Positions 1-6,581 are shown, counted from the first letter of the stretch. The stretch: DNA of 6,581 nucleotides from Bacteroidales bacterium (GCA_031271725.1 JAISVE010000042.1:1-6581); one strand, 5' to 3'. Notes: generated by a model not told the origin, from the letters alone. A program made the numbers and translations.

Positions 1-1079
1 TCGCCCGCAAGTATATGCTCTCTCGCTTGCCCCACAAGCCACAGGTAAAAGGCGAGATTGTGCCGTGAGGCAATCATTCCCGCAAGCATTTCACCCGCAT
101 GAAAAAGATGTTTCAAATATGCTTTTGTATAGAAAGTATCTACCGCACTTGCTCCGTTTTCCTCAATAGGCGAGAAATCTTTCTCCCACTTTTTATTGCG
201 CATGTTTATTATGCCGTCTTTTGTAAACAACATTCCGTTGCGTCCGTTGCGTGTAGGCATCACGCAGTCAAACATATCGACCCCTTGCGAAATTCCCTCC
301 AAAATATTTTCAGGAGTACCAACTCCCATAAGATAACGCGGCTTGTCCGAAGGCAAAATATCACACACAAGTTCGGTTATTTCATACATTATTTCCTTTG
401 GCTCACCCACAGAAAGCCCGCCGATAGCATTGCCATCCGCTCCAACTTCCGCAATACGCAAAGCCGACTGCTGCCGCAAATCCTTATACACACTCCCCTG
501 CACTATCGGAAAAAGTGTTTGCTCATATTCGTAACGGGGAGAAGTACTGCGGAAATGTTTTACACATCTGTCAAGCCACGAATGAGTAATTGCAAGCGAC
601 TTGGCTGCATAGGAATATTCGCAGGGATAAGGCGTGCATTCGTCAAAAGCCATAATAATATCGCCACCAATCACACGCTCAATATCCATAACATTTTCGG
701 GCGTAAAAAGATGCCGCGAGCCGTCTATATGCGATTGAAACGTTACTCCATCTTCCGTTAATTTACGCATGCCCGACAAAGAAAAAACCTGATAACCGCC
801 ACTGTCTGTCAAGATAGACTTTTTCCATCCGTTAAATTTGTGAAGCCCCCCTGCCTGTTCCAACACCGACAAACCCGGACGCAAATACAGATGATATGTG
901 TTGCCGAGAATTATTTGCGCTTTAATATCCTCTGAAACTTCCGGAATTCCAACCGCCTTTACCGCACCCACAGTGCCCACAGGCATAAAAATAGGCGTCT
1001 GTATTGTACCGTGAGCCGTTTGTATCAAGCCTGCACGCGCTTTTGAAACGCTATCAATCTTCTCTATATTAAATTTCAT
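1..1079 (-). CDS. tgt: tRNA-guanine(34) transglycosylase (Tgt), 3'-truncated by window edge
   Basis: Tgt exchanges guanine at wobble position 34 of GUN-anticodon tRNAs (Asp, Asn, His, Tyr) for the queuosine precursor preQ1, in the cytoplasm. Translating the minus strand from the ATG at 1079-1077 gives 359 open codons to the window edge. The family is about 375 residues, so only the last few are missing. Visible signatures are the general acid/base Asp92 in LTDSGGYQVFS, Cys148 in MAFDEC and Val224 in GGLSVGEP (both as in preQ1-using bacterial enzymes), and the nucleophile Asp271 in FDCVMPTRNGRNG. The zinc site is odd. The fourth ligand His340 (SRHNLAFY) is present, but the three usual cysteines align with Gly309, Ser311 and Asp314; the 26-residue spacing from Asp314 to His340 matches the usual Cys-to-His spacing. 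I recall the same replacement in Bacteroidetes Tgt proteins, so I do not call the gene broken. It is divergent from the plus-strand operon. No Shine-Dalgarno sequence precedes the start. Confidence 0.97.
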   Translation of the reverse strand, partial: MKFNIEKIDSVSKARAGLIQTAHGTIQTPIFMPVGTVGAVKAVGIPEVSEDIKAQIILGNTYHLYLRPGLSVLEQAGGLHKFNGWKKSILTDSGGYQVFSLSGMRKLTEDGVTFQSHIDGSRHLFTPENVMDIERVIGGDIIMAFDECTPYPCEYSYAAKSLAITHSWLDRCVKHFRSTSPRYEYEQTLFPIVQGSVYKDLRQQSALRIAEVGADGNAIGGLSVGEPKEIMYEITELVCDILPSDKPRYLMGVGTPENILEGISQGVDMFDCVMPTRNGRNGMLFTKDGIINMRNKKWEKDFSPIEENGASAVDTFYTKAYLKHLFHAGEMLAGMIASRHNLAFYLWLVGQAREHILAG

Positions 1080-1092
1080 TTTAGACTTGTGA

Positions 1093-1110
1093 TGTTAATA
1101 AACCTTAACA
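1093..1110. repeat. Short inverted repeat in the tgt leader
   Basis: TGTTAA (1093-1098) and TTAACA (1105-1110) form a perfect 6-bp inverted repeat around a 6-base spacer, just downstream of the predicted tgt -7 element. It could be an operator half-site pair or a weak hairpin. In DNA this AT-rich it could also be chance, and no regulator is identifiable. Confidence 0.3.
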
Positions 1111-1144
1111 CAAAATTAACGATTATTGAGTTATATTACGTAAA
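1111..1144 (-). promoter_or_regulatory. Probable Bacteroidetes-type promoter of tgt
   Basis: Read on the minus strand, 1118-1111 is TAATTTTG, an exact fit to the Bacteroidetes -7 consensus TAnnTTTG. About 22 bases upstream, 1144-1141 reads TTTA, a poor match to the TTTG-type -33 box. A start of transcription near 1104 would leave a leader of roughly 25 bases before the tgt ATG. The -7 match and its position support the call; the weak -33 box keeps it tentative. Confidence 0.5.
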
Positions 1145-1160
1145 TTCGTGTCCGAAATTA

Positions 1161-1182
1161 TTTGTGCCCACTTTGTGCCCAC
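1161..1182. repeat. Perfect 11-bp tandem duplication
   Basis: TTTGTGCCCAC occurs twice back to back, at 1161-1171 and 1172-1182, with no mismatch. The GTGCCCAC core is strikingly GC-rich against its AT-rich surroundings. It lies 64 bases upstream of the glycosyltransferase-like start. A paired direct-repeat binding site or a replication-slippage duplication are both possible, and nothing in the window tells them apart. Confidence 0.75.
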
Positions 1183-1246
1183 TTATAGACAAATTTATAA
1201 ACCTTCGTATTCAAAACTATAAACCGCCCATTAAACCTAATACATA

Positions 1247-2371
1247 ATGTTAGAATTTATTGATACTGATATTACTCCACTTGGCACAACACTATTAGTT
1301 TTATTCGCCATATCCCTGATTTTCCTCTTCAGGTTTTATGCCAAATACTATAAAGTTGTCGGGAAGCAAAAAAAAATTCCTGTCTCTGAAAATAAAAAAC
1401 CTGTTTCGGTAATAGTGTCCTGCAAAAATGAATTTGAATATATCAAGCAACACCTGCCTTTTTGGTTGGAACAGAAATATCCAAACTTTGAAGTTGTTGC
1501 CGTATGTGACGAACAAGACAATGAACTTACCCACCTTTTGCGCTCGTTTCAACAACGTTATCCTATTCTTAAAATCGTAAAAATATCATCTAAAGTAAAT
1601 TTCTTTGACGAAGAAAAATTTGCTCTCTCTATAGGAGCAAAAGAAGCTTCCTATGATTATCTTATTTTTACGACAATATCTTCCCGCCCCACAACCGAAC
1701 ATTGCATAGATTATATGCAAAGTGCTTTTAAGGATAATACGGATGTTGTAATAGGGCATTCCTGTTTTGATATTAGCAACTCTAATGTTTTTCCACGTTA
1801 TCTGTATGCAGATAACGCAATTAGATATATCGCTCCGGCAATAAACGGATACCCTATTGTGGGTTCACATCGTTTGTTAGGCTATAGAAAAGATTTCTTC
1901 TTGCAAACAGGAGGATATACCAACAGCTATTCTCTCCGCACAGGCGTATATGATTTCTTATCTGCCGCAAATCCGAATGTTACCGTTCAAGTAAGCCCTG
2001 AAAGCATAGTTAAAATTGATGAGAGTTTTGACTTCAATATTTGGTCAAAAGAAGAAAAGAATTACTTTGTAGCCTTTTCACGCTCACATAGCAAGGCTAA
2101 GAAGGAAGAAGTTACATACCGGCTTTCCATACTATCGGCATACGCTTCCGCCATATTCTTTTTAATGCTAACGGAACAGGCATGGAATTCAATTCTACTG
2201 ATATTTTTCTTAATTTTGGTGTTGGCAAAAAATATAGTACAACTGATTTTTACTGCAAAGGCAATGAAAACCGTTATGGAAAGATATGTTTGGGTTTTTG
2301 CTCCGCTTTTCGAGCTGTTTTGCCTGCCGGGTATAATGTTTTCATTTTTTAGAATTAAACGTAAAAAGTAA
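1247..2371 (+). CDS. Membrane GT2-family glycosyltransferase-like protein with degenerate active site
   Basis: The 374-residue protein has an N-terminal membrane anchor (about 13-31), a GT-A-type domain (about 50-280) and hydrophobic C-terminal segments (about 294-308, 314-334 and 350-368). GT2 hallmarks of the fold are clear: PVSVIVSCKNE at 52-62, the LEQKYPNFEVVAV strand at 74-86, KFALSIGAKEA at 124-134, and a GYRKDFFLQTGGY acceptor-region motif at 212-224. The catalytic signatures look lost. The position of the nucleotide/metal-binding TDADC-type motif reads TTISSRP (142-148). The ED-type catalytic acid region reads GVYDFLS (233-239), where related proteins have GDDDLF. The QxxRW-like region reads WSKEEKNYF (266-274). 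GT2 enzymes transfer sugars from nucleotide sugars to lipid or glycan acceptors; here activity is doubtful. The frame is intact. The ATG is the first after an in-frame TAA at 1238-1240 and has no Shine-Dalgarno sequence. The permease gene starts 4 bases after the stop. Confidence 0.85.
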   Translation: MLEFIDTDITPLGTTLLVLFAISLIFLFRFYAKYYKVVGKQKKIPVSENKKPVSVIVSCKNEFEYIKQHLPFWLEQKYPNFEVVAVCDEQDNELTHLLRSFQQRYPILKIVKISSKVNFFDEEKFALSIGAKEASYDYLIFTTISSRPTTEHCIDYMQSAFKDNTDVVIGHSCFDISNSNVFPRYLYADNAIRYIAPAINGYPIVGSHRLLGYRKDFFLQTGGYTNSYSLRTGVYDFLSAANPNVTVQVSPESIVKIDESFDFNIWSKEEKNYFVAFSRSHSKAKKEEVTYRLSILSAYASAIFFLMLTEQAWNSILLIFFLILVLAKNIVQLIFTAKAMKTVMERYVWVFAPLFELFCLPGIMFSFFRIKRKK

Positions 2372-2375
2372 CATA

Positions 2376-3452
2376 ATGAAAAAATTAGATATATATATAA
2401 CGAAAAAATTTCTCAGCACTTTTTTTGCTTCCATATTACTTATAATTTTAATTGTTATCATATTCGACATATCCGAAAAAATCGGAACATTTATAGATAA
2501 TGACGTACCGCTTAAAGCAATCATTTTTGATTATTATTTTAATTTTTTACCGTATTTTGTAAATGTTTTCAGTGCACTCTTTCTATTTGTTGCCGTTATA
2601 TTTTTTACTTCACGCATGGCTCAAAACACAGAATTTGTTGCAATACTTAATTCAGGAGTCAGTTATTACCGCATAATGATGCCCTATATTATATGTTCGT
2701 TATTTATTGGCTTAATAAATCTTTCACTTGCAAACTTTATTATACCTGATGTAAATAAAAAACGTATCGAATTTGAACGTGTGTACCTAAAAAAGAAAAC
2801 AGTATATTCCGACCGCGATTTTCATTTTCAATTTGACTCCACAACTTTTTATTATGTTGAGAACTTTGACGTGCGCAACCATGTCGGAACAAAATTCAGC
2901 CGTGAAACAATTAAAGACAATATACTTATTGAAAAAATAACCGCATCATCGGCTCGTTTTGACTCGGCAGGAAACACCTGGGTACTTTCCGACTATGTTA
3001 AGCGGGAACTTTTACCAACAGGAGAGCAAGTCGAAACCTTTCCAACAACAAAAATTGATTTCCCCATACGTCCCGAAAACTTTATGCATAATTATATAAG
3101 TGTAGATGAAATGAATTTCGGAGAACTTAACTCCTTTATAAAACAGGAAAGGTTTAGAGGTTCAAACATGGTGAAGTTTTTTGAATATGAGCGCAACAAT
3201 CGCCTTACGGCTCCTTTTGCTTCCGTTATACTTGCCCTTATAGGGATGTCTTTATCAACACAAAAAAGGCGCGGAGGCATAGGCATAAATCTTGCTGTAG
3301 GCATCGCACTTGCATTCATGTTTATTTTATCTATGCAATTTTCAAAAGTATTCGCTACTATCGGCGGCTTCCCCATAGGGCTCGCTGCGTGGACACCGAT
3401 TATTATATATGGATTTATTGCCGTTTATCTTTTAACTAAAGCTCCAAAATAA
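2376..3452 (+). CDS. LptF/LptG (YjgP/YjgQ) family LPS-export permease
   Basis: The 358-residue protein is an inner-membrane subunit of the LptB2FG ABC exporter, which extracts lipopolysaccharide from the inner membrane and feeds it to the periplasmic Lpt bridge. The architecture fits the family: three N-terminal membrane helices (about 13-31, 55-77 and 101-122), a periplasmic beta-rich domain (about 130-265), and three C-terminal helices (about 277-356). SRMAQNTEFVAILNSGVS at 79-96 is the cytoplasmic coupling-helix region that contacts the LptB ATPase. NFIIPDVNKKR at 120-130 and the QKRRGGIGIN loop near the C-terminus are also family-typical. The length matches the usual 350-400 residues. I cannot say whether it is the LptF or LptG partner; the second permease and LptB are not in the window. 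The stop of the upstream GT2-like gene is 4 bases away and the leader is A-rich without a Shine-Dalgarno sequence. Confidence 0.93.
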   Translation: MKKLDIYITKKFLSTFFASILLIILIVIIFDISEKIGTFIDNDVPLKAIIFDYYFNFLPYFVNVFSALFLFVAVIFFTSRMAQNTEFVAILNSGVSYYRIMMPYIICSLFIGLINLSLANFIIPDVNKKRIEFERVYLKKKTVYSDRDFHFQFDSTTFYYVENFDVRNHVGTKFSRETIKDNILIEKITASSARFDSAGNTWVLSDYVKRELLPTGEQVETFPTTKIDFPIRPENFMHNYISVDEMNFGELNSFIKQERFRGSNMVKFFEYERNNRLTAPFASVILALIGMSLSTQKRRGGIGINLAVGIALAFMFILSMQFSKVFATIGGFPIGLAAWTPIIIYGFIAVYLLTKAPK

Positions 3453-3462
3453 AAATAGAAAA

Positions 3463-4971
3463 ATGCTTGCTCGCATACTTAAATTTTTAACCAAAAACCG
3501 CATGAATTTTTTGCGGAGGTATGCTTATCATGGAGCGTCTATACAGCATCAACAATGGCGGTATCTTCTAAGGAAAGGCACTAAAACCTCTTTTGGGAAA
3601 AAGCATCATTTTGATCAAATTTTATCTATCAAGGAATTTCAAGAGAGAGTACCCATTCATACTTACGAAGACCTTGCACCATACGTAGAAAGAATGATGA
3701 ACGGTGAAAACAATGTTCTTTGGCCCGGTAGTATTTCATGGTTTTCAAAATCGTCAGGTACAACTAATGCTAAAAGCAAATTTATTCCGGTAAGCAAGGA
3801 GGCACTACATAATTGCCATTACAAGGGTGGCATGGATCTCTATTTATTTTATTCACATGAATACCCAAACACCGGTATTTTAAGCGGGCTCAGTTTAGCT
3901 TTGGGTGGCTCCATAACAAAGTTCAGGGTAGGGCATAAGATAATGGAAAAGGGTGATATTTCAGCCATTATAATGAAAAATCTGCCTTTTTGGATTGTCC
4001 GAAAAAGAACGCCTTCTATTAAAATTGCCCTTATGAGCGAGTGGGAAAGTAAACTTGAAAAAATTGCAAAAGATGCTATTAAAAAAAAGCGCATAACAGA
4101 TATTTCCGGCGTTCCGTCATGGATGTTAATATTGCTAAACCGTATTTTAGAAAAAACAGGCAAAAAAACCATTACGGAAGTATTGCCTAACTTGGAGGTA
4201 TTCTTCCATGGTGGAGTAAATTTTTCACCTTATAAAATACAAATGCAAAAAATTATAGGCAAAGAGAATATGCACTTTTGGGAAACATACAATGCCTCCG
4301 AAGGGTTTTTCGCCATGCAAAGCGAACAGGATAAAGACATGCTTTTAATGCTTGATTACGGCGTATTTTATGAGTTTATGCCTTTATCGGAAATCTCTGC
4401 AAAAAAGCCTAAAACATTAACCATCGGTGAAGTTGAGATAGATAAAAACTACGCACTTGTAATTTCTACAAATGCCGGATTATGGCGATACCTTATAGGT
4501 GATACTGTCCTCGTAACATCATTAAATCCTTTAAGGATAAAAATTAGCGGTCGCACAAAAAATTTCATCAACACTTTTGGCGAAGAATTAATGATGGATA
4601 ATGCCGAAAAAGCACTCTCATACGCATGTGAAAAAACAAATGCCATTATCAGTGAATACACTGCCGGTCCTGTTTATCTTAGCGAAGGCAATAGTGCACG
4701 GCATCAATGGTTAATAGAGTTTGAAAAAGAGCCTGCAGTACTTGAGGATTTTGTTTCGGCATTAGATTATATGCTAAAACAAGTAAACAGCGACTACGAA
4801 GCAAAACGATACAAGGATATGATTTTGTCGGTGCCTGAAGTTGTAGTTTTGCCAAAGGGGACTTTTTATGCTTGGCTTAAAGAGAAAAATCGTTTAGGTG
4901 GACAATACAAGGTGCCTCGCCTTGCAAATAACAGACAATATATTGAAGAAATTCTCGCTGTAAAACTATAG
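3463..4971 (+). CDS. GH3-family (auxin-responsive GH3-like) acyl-acid amido synthetase homologue
   Basis: The 502-residue protein belongs to the GH3 branch of adenylate-forming enzymes. In plants these activate carboxylic acids such as indole-acetate or jasmonate with ATP and join them to amino acids. The three nucleotide-binding motifs are visible: SSGTTNAKSKFIP starting at Ser97 (plant SSGTS-type), YNASEG at 276-281 (plant YxSSE-type) and WRYLIGD at 341-347 (plant RxGD-type). The hinge GRTKNFINTFGEEL at 363-376 leads into a smaller C-terminal domain (about 376-502). At about 500 residues it is shorter than plant GH3 proteins (about 600) but normal for bacterial homologues. No signal peptide or membrane segment is seen, so it should be cytoplasmic. 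The bacterial substrate is unknown to me and cannot be inferred from sequence alone. It lies 10 bases after the LptF/G-type gene and 4 bases before the FtsB/DivIC-like gene. Confidence 0.93.
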   Translation: MLARILKFLTKNRMNFLRRYAYHGASIQHQQWRYLLRKGTKTSFGKKHHFDQILSIKEFQERVPIHTYEDLAPYVERMMNGENNVLWPGSISWFSKSSGTTNAKSKFIPVSKEALHNCHYKGGMDLYLFYSHEYPNTGILSGLSLALGGSITKFRVGHKIMEKGDISAIIMKNLPFWIVRKRTPSIKIALMSEWESKLEKIAKDAIKKKRITDISGVPSWMLILLNRILEKTGKKTITEVLPNLEVFFHGGVNFSPYKIQMQKIIGKENMHFWETYNASEGFFAMQSEQDKDMLLMLDYGVFYEFMPLSEISAKKPKTLTIGEVEIDKNYALVISTNAGLWRYLIGDTVLVTSLNPLRIKISGRTKNFINTFGEELMMDNAEKALSYACEKTNAIISEYTAGPVYLSEGNSARHQWLIEFEKEPAVLEDFVSALDYMLKQVNSDYEAKRYKDMILSVPEVVVLPKGTFYAWLKEKNRLGGQYKVPRLANNRQYIEEILAVKL

Positions 4972-4975
4972 AGCC

Positions 4976-5290
4976 ATGCAAAAGATAAAGTTATATTGGG
5001 AAAAATTTTGGAATTGGAAGTATAAATATATTTATATAATATTGCTAATTTTTGTGGTGTGGGTTACGTCTATTTCTCCTAACAATATTTATACGCAATA
5101 CCGCCTCTACAAAGAGTTTTCCGAACTAAAAAAAATGAAAAAGTTTTATGAAACGGAAATTGCCGGTAACACAGAAAAAATACATCTAATAAAAAACGAT
5201 ATTAATTACGCAGAAAAATTTGCACGCGAAGAATATAATTTCAAGCGTGAAAATGAAGATATTTATTTAATAATAGAGGGCAGCAAATAA
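4976..5290 (+). CDS. FtsB/DivIC-type septum formation initiator family protein
   Basis: This 104-residue bitopic membrane protein has a short basic cytoplasmic N-terminus, one membrane helix (about 18-34) and a periplasmic coiled coil (about 40-76) rich in Leu, Lys and Glu. A conserved C-terminal block follows: EKFAREEYNFKRENEDIYLI (80-99), the family pattern of an ARE-Y-K-EDI motif after the coil. FtsB/DivIC proteins pair with FtsL and FtsQ/DivIB in the divisome and help activate septal peptidoglycan synthesis. The size (about 100 residues) and layout match the family, and the final motif makes it more than a generic coiled-coil membrane protein. The ATG lies 4 bases after the GH3 stop, and the stop codon overlaps the ATG of the transporter gene, so both flanks suggest co-transcription. 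Neither FtsL nor FtsQ is in view. Confidence 0.88.
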   Translation: MQKIKLYWEKFWNWKYKYIYIILLIFVVWVTSISPNNIYTQYRLYKEFSELKKMKKFYETEIAGNTEKIHLIKNDINYAEKFAREEYNFKRENEDIYLIIEGSK

Positions 5291-6581
5291 TGGATTTCAA
5301 GACTGTTCAGCAAGTATTTCAAAAGACTTTGCAACAAACATTTCAACCCAAAATAATAGAATCCTTAAAAGGGTATAACCGAAAAACATTTGTAAAAGAT
5401 TTAACAGCAGGTGTTGTGGTTGGTATAGTTGCACTGCCTATGGCTATTGCCTTTGGTATAGCATCAGGCGTAACGCCGCAACAAGGTATTATAACGGCAA
5501 TTATAGCCGGATTTATAATTTCGCTTTTAGGCGGCAGCAGAGTGCAAATCGGCGGACCGACAGGAGCGTTTATTGTAATTGTTGCAGGCGTTGTTTCAAC
5601 TTACGGAATGTTGGGCTTGCTTGTTGCTACAATGATTGCCGGCGTCATGCTGCTTTTAATGGGAATTTTTAAACTCGGCGACATTATTAAATTTATCCCC
5701 TATCCTGTTATTGTAGGCTTTACAAGCGGTATTGCACTTGTAATTTTTTCTACTCAAATGAATGATTTTTTCGGGCTCGGCATAACTAAAGTCCCCGCTG
5801 CCTTTCACGAAAAATGGGTCGTATATTTTCAAAATGCCGGCAATATAAATTTATGGGCTGCCGGCATTGCTGTCTTTACCGTATTAACATGTTTTTTTTG
5901 GGTGAAGATAAACAAAAGCGTGCCGGGCTCTTTGGTTGCAATAATACTGACAACTCTTGCCGTATGGCTGTTTAATATTCCTGTTGAAACTATCGGCTCG
6001 CGTTTCGGCGAAATTGCAGCAGAAGTACCTGCGCCCGCATTGCCTGTTTTTAGTTTTGAAAGCTTGCGGACACTACTGCCTGTTGCCTTTACAATCGCCA
6101 TGCTCGGCGCAATAGAATCTCTGCTTTCTGCAATGGTTGCAGACGGTGCTATCGGCGATAAACACAATTCCAACACAGAACTTATTGCCCAAGGTGCCGC
6201 AAATATTATTACACCGCTTTTTGGCGGAATACCTGCCACAGGCGCAATTGCCCGCACAATGACAAATATTAAAAACGGTGCACGCACCCCTGTTGCGGGA
6301 ATAATCCATGCCATTGTGCTATTGATGCTACTCCTTCTTTTCGGCAGGTGGGCAAAAATGATTCCGATGCCCTGCCTTGCAGGCATTCTCGTGGTTATTG
6401 CTTACAACATGAGTGAATGGCGGTCATTCAAGGGCTTGATGAAAAATTCCCGTGCCGATGTTGCCGTACTGCTCACAACTTTCTTTTTAACGGTGGTATT
6501 CGACCTTACCATTGCTATAGGTGCAGGGCTTGTTCTTGCTATCCTGCTTTTTGTAAGACGTATTTCGCAGTCGTCAACCGT
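5290..6581 (+). CDS. SulP/SLC26 family anion transporter, 3'-truncated by window edge
   Basis: From the ATG at 5290-5292, 430 codons stay open to the window end. The frame is the first of a TAATG junction with the upstream stop. SulP proteins are inner-membrane anion transporters; known substrates include sulfate, bicarbonate and dicarboxylates, and this one's substrate is not predictable. Signatures are DLTAGVVVGIVALPMAIAFG (37-56), GGSRVQIGGPTGAF (81-94) lining the substrate site, GAIESLLSAMVAD (about 274-286, with Glu276) and GGIPATGAIART (from Gly312), followed by NIKNGARTPVAGIIHA. At least ten hydrophobic segments are seen. Full-length members are about 550 residues or more with a cytoplasmic C-terminal STAS domain, which would lie beyond the window. 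A weak purine-rich AGAGGG lies about 11 bases before the start. Translation is probably coupled to the FtsB/DivIC-like gene. Confidence 0.95.
   Translation, partial: MDFKTVQQVFQKTLQQTFQPKIIESLKGYNRKTFVKDLTAGVVVGIVALPMAIAFGIASGVTPQQGIITAIIAGFIISLLGGSRVQIGGPTGAFIVIVAGVVSTYGMLGLLVATMIAGVMLLLMGIFKLGDIIKFIPYPVIVGFTSGIALVIFSTQMNDFFGLGITKVPAAFHEKWVVYFQNAGNINLWAAGIAVFTVLTCFFWVKINKSVPGSLVAIILTTLAVWLFNIPVETIGSRFGEIAAEVPAPALPVFSFESLRTLLPVAFTIAMLGAIESLLSAMVADGAIGDKHNSNTELIAQGAANIITPLFGGIPATGAIARTMTNIKNGARTPVAGIIHAIVLLMLLLLFGRWAKMIPMPCLAGILVVIAYNMSEWRSFKGLMKNSRADVAVLLTTFFLTVVFDLTIAIGAGLVLAILLFVRRISQSST

Larger units (their letters stand above)
1080..1246. other. Divergent intergenic region between tgt and the plus-strand operon
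   Basis: This 167-base AT-rich stretch must hold the promoters for tgt (leftward) and for the five-gene set (rightward). It contains a good match to the Bacteroidetes -7 element facing tgt, a 6-bp inverted repeat in the presumed tgt leader, and an 11-bp tandem duplication. I could not find a convincing TAnnTTTG element facing right. The nearest candidate, TAAATTCG at 1141-1148, has one mismatch and no well-spaced -33 box. No small gene, RNA gene or riboswitch was recognised. Confidence 0.8.
1247..6581 (+). other. Probable five-gene operon (GT2-like, LptF/G, GH3, FtsB/DivIC-like, SulP)
   Basis: Five genes run in the same direction with intergenic gaps of 4, 10 and 4 bases and finally a 1-base TAATG overlap. 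There is no room for internal terminators between them and none was seen. Such spacing implies one transcript and probably translational coupling between the last two genes. The operon continues past the window, since the last gene is incomplete. Confidence 0.8.

Noticed and set aside
99..761. A 220-codon plus-strand open frame, with a second one at 343-534
   Set aside because: Both lie wholly inside tgt on the other strand, whose protein carries all family motifs. The plus-strand translations show no recognisable domain.
1080..1120. A preQ1 riboswitch in the tgt leader
   Set aside because: The predicted leader is only about 25 bases. I see no C-rich loop or H-type pseudoknot pairing of the kind preQ1 riboswitches have.
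1301..1555. Minus-strand open frames inside the plus-strand genes (also 2342-2524, 3092-3376, 3849-4172 and 4449-4661)
   Set aside because: Each overlaps a well-supported gene on the other strand and shows no domain, start signal or independent spacing.
1247..2371. The GT2-like gene as a frameshifted or decaying pseudogene
   Set aside because: The frame is uninterrupted, the length is normal and the membrane segments and fold motifs are intact. Only the catalytic signatures differ, so a pseudoenzyme fits better than a pseudogene.
3453..3462. A terminator or internal promoter between the LptF/G-type and GH3 genes
   Set aside because: The gap is only 10 A-rich bases with no inverted repeat. 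It is too short to hold either signal outside the coding frames.
5829..6386. A 185-codon minus-strand open frame, with another at 6073-6309
   Set aside because: Both are antisense to the SulP coding frame, which is open across the whole stretch with clear family motifs. The translations are low-complexity mirror images of a membrane protein gene.

Overview
The window looks like chromosomal DNA of a member of the phylum Bacteroidota (Bacteroidetes). This is an inference from several things. The DNA is AT-rich and translation starts lack clear Shine-Dalgarno sequences. A TAnnTTTG-type -7 promoter element sits upstream of the minus-strand gene. The Tgt, LptF/LptG-type and FtsB/DivIC-type proteins resemble the Bacteroidetes forms I know. 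Genus cannot be told. No mobile element, CRISPR array, tRNA or rRNA was recognised, and the genes look like native housekeeping and envelope genes.

Layout: positions 1-1079 carry tgt (tRNA-guanine transglycosylase, queuosine pathway) on the minus strand, cut near its C-terminus by the window start. A 167-base divergent intergenic region (1080-1246) follows. It holds a probable tgt promoter, a short inverted repeat and a perfect 11-bp tandem duplication. From 1247 to the window end, five genes run on the plus strand with gaps of 4, 10 and 4 bases and then a 1-base stop/start overlap, so they probably form one operon: (1) a membrane GT2-type glycosyltransferase with an eroded active site, (2) an LptF/LptG-family LPS-export permease, (3) a GH3-type ATP-dependent acyl-acid amido synthetase homologue, (4) a small FtsB/DivIC-type septum formation initiator, and (5) a SulP/SLC26-type anion transporter, cut by the window end before its expected STAS domain.

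How they fit together: LPS export and septum formation are envelope functions, and the GT2-like protein is membrane-anchored, so the plus-strand operon has an envelope-biogenesis flavour. The GH3 protein has no obvious partner, and its acyl and amine substrates cannot be read from the sequence. The most interesting points are the GT2-like protein, which keeps the fold and membrane topology but seems to lack the acidic and QxxRW-type catalytic signatures (a candidate pseudo-glycosyltransferase), and the GH3 enzyme inside an envelope and division operon. Tgt also has non-cysteine residues at all three positions of its usual zinc-binding cysteines, which I believe is a lineage trait rather than a defect.
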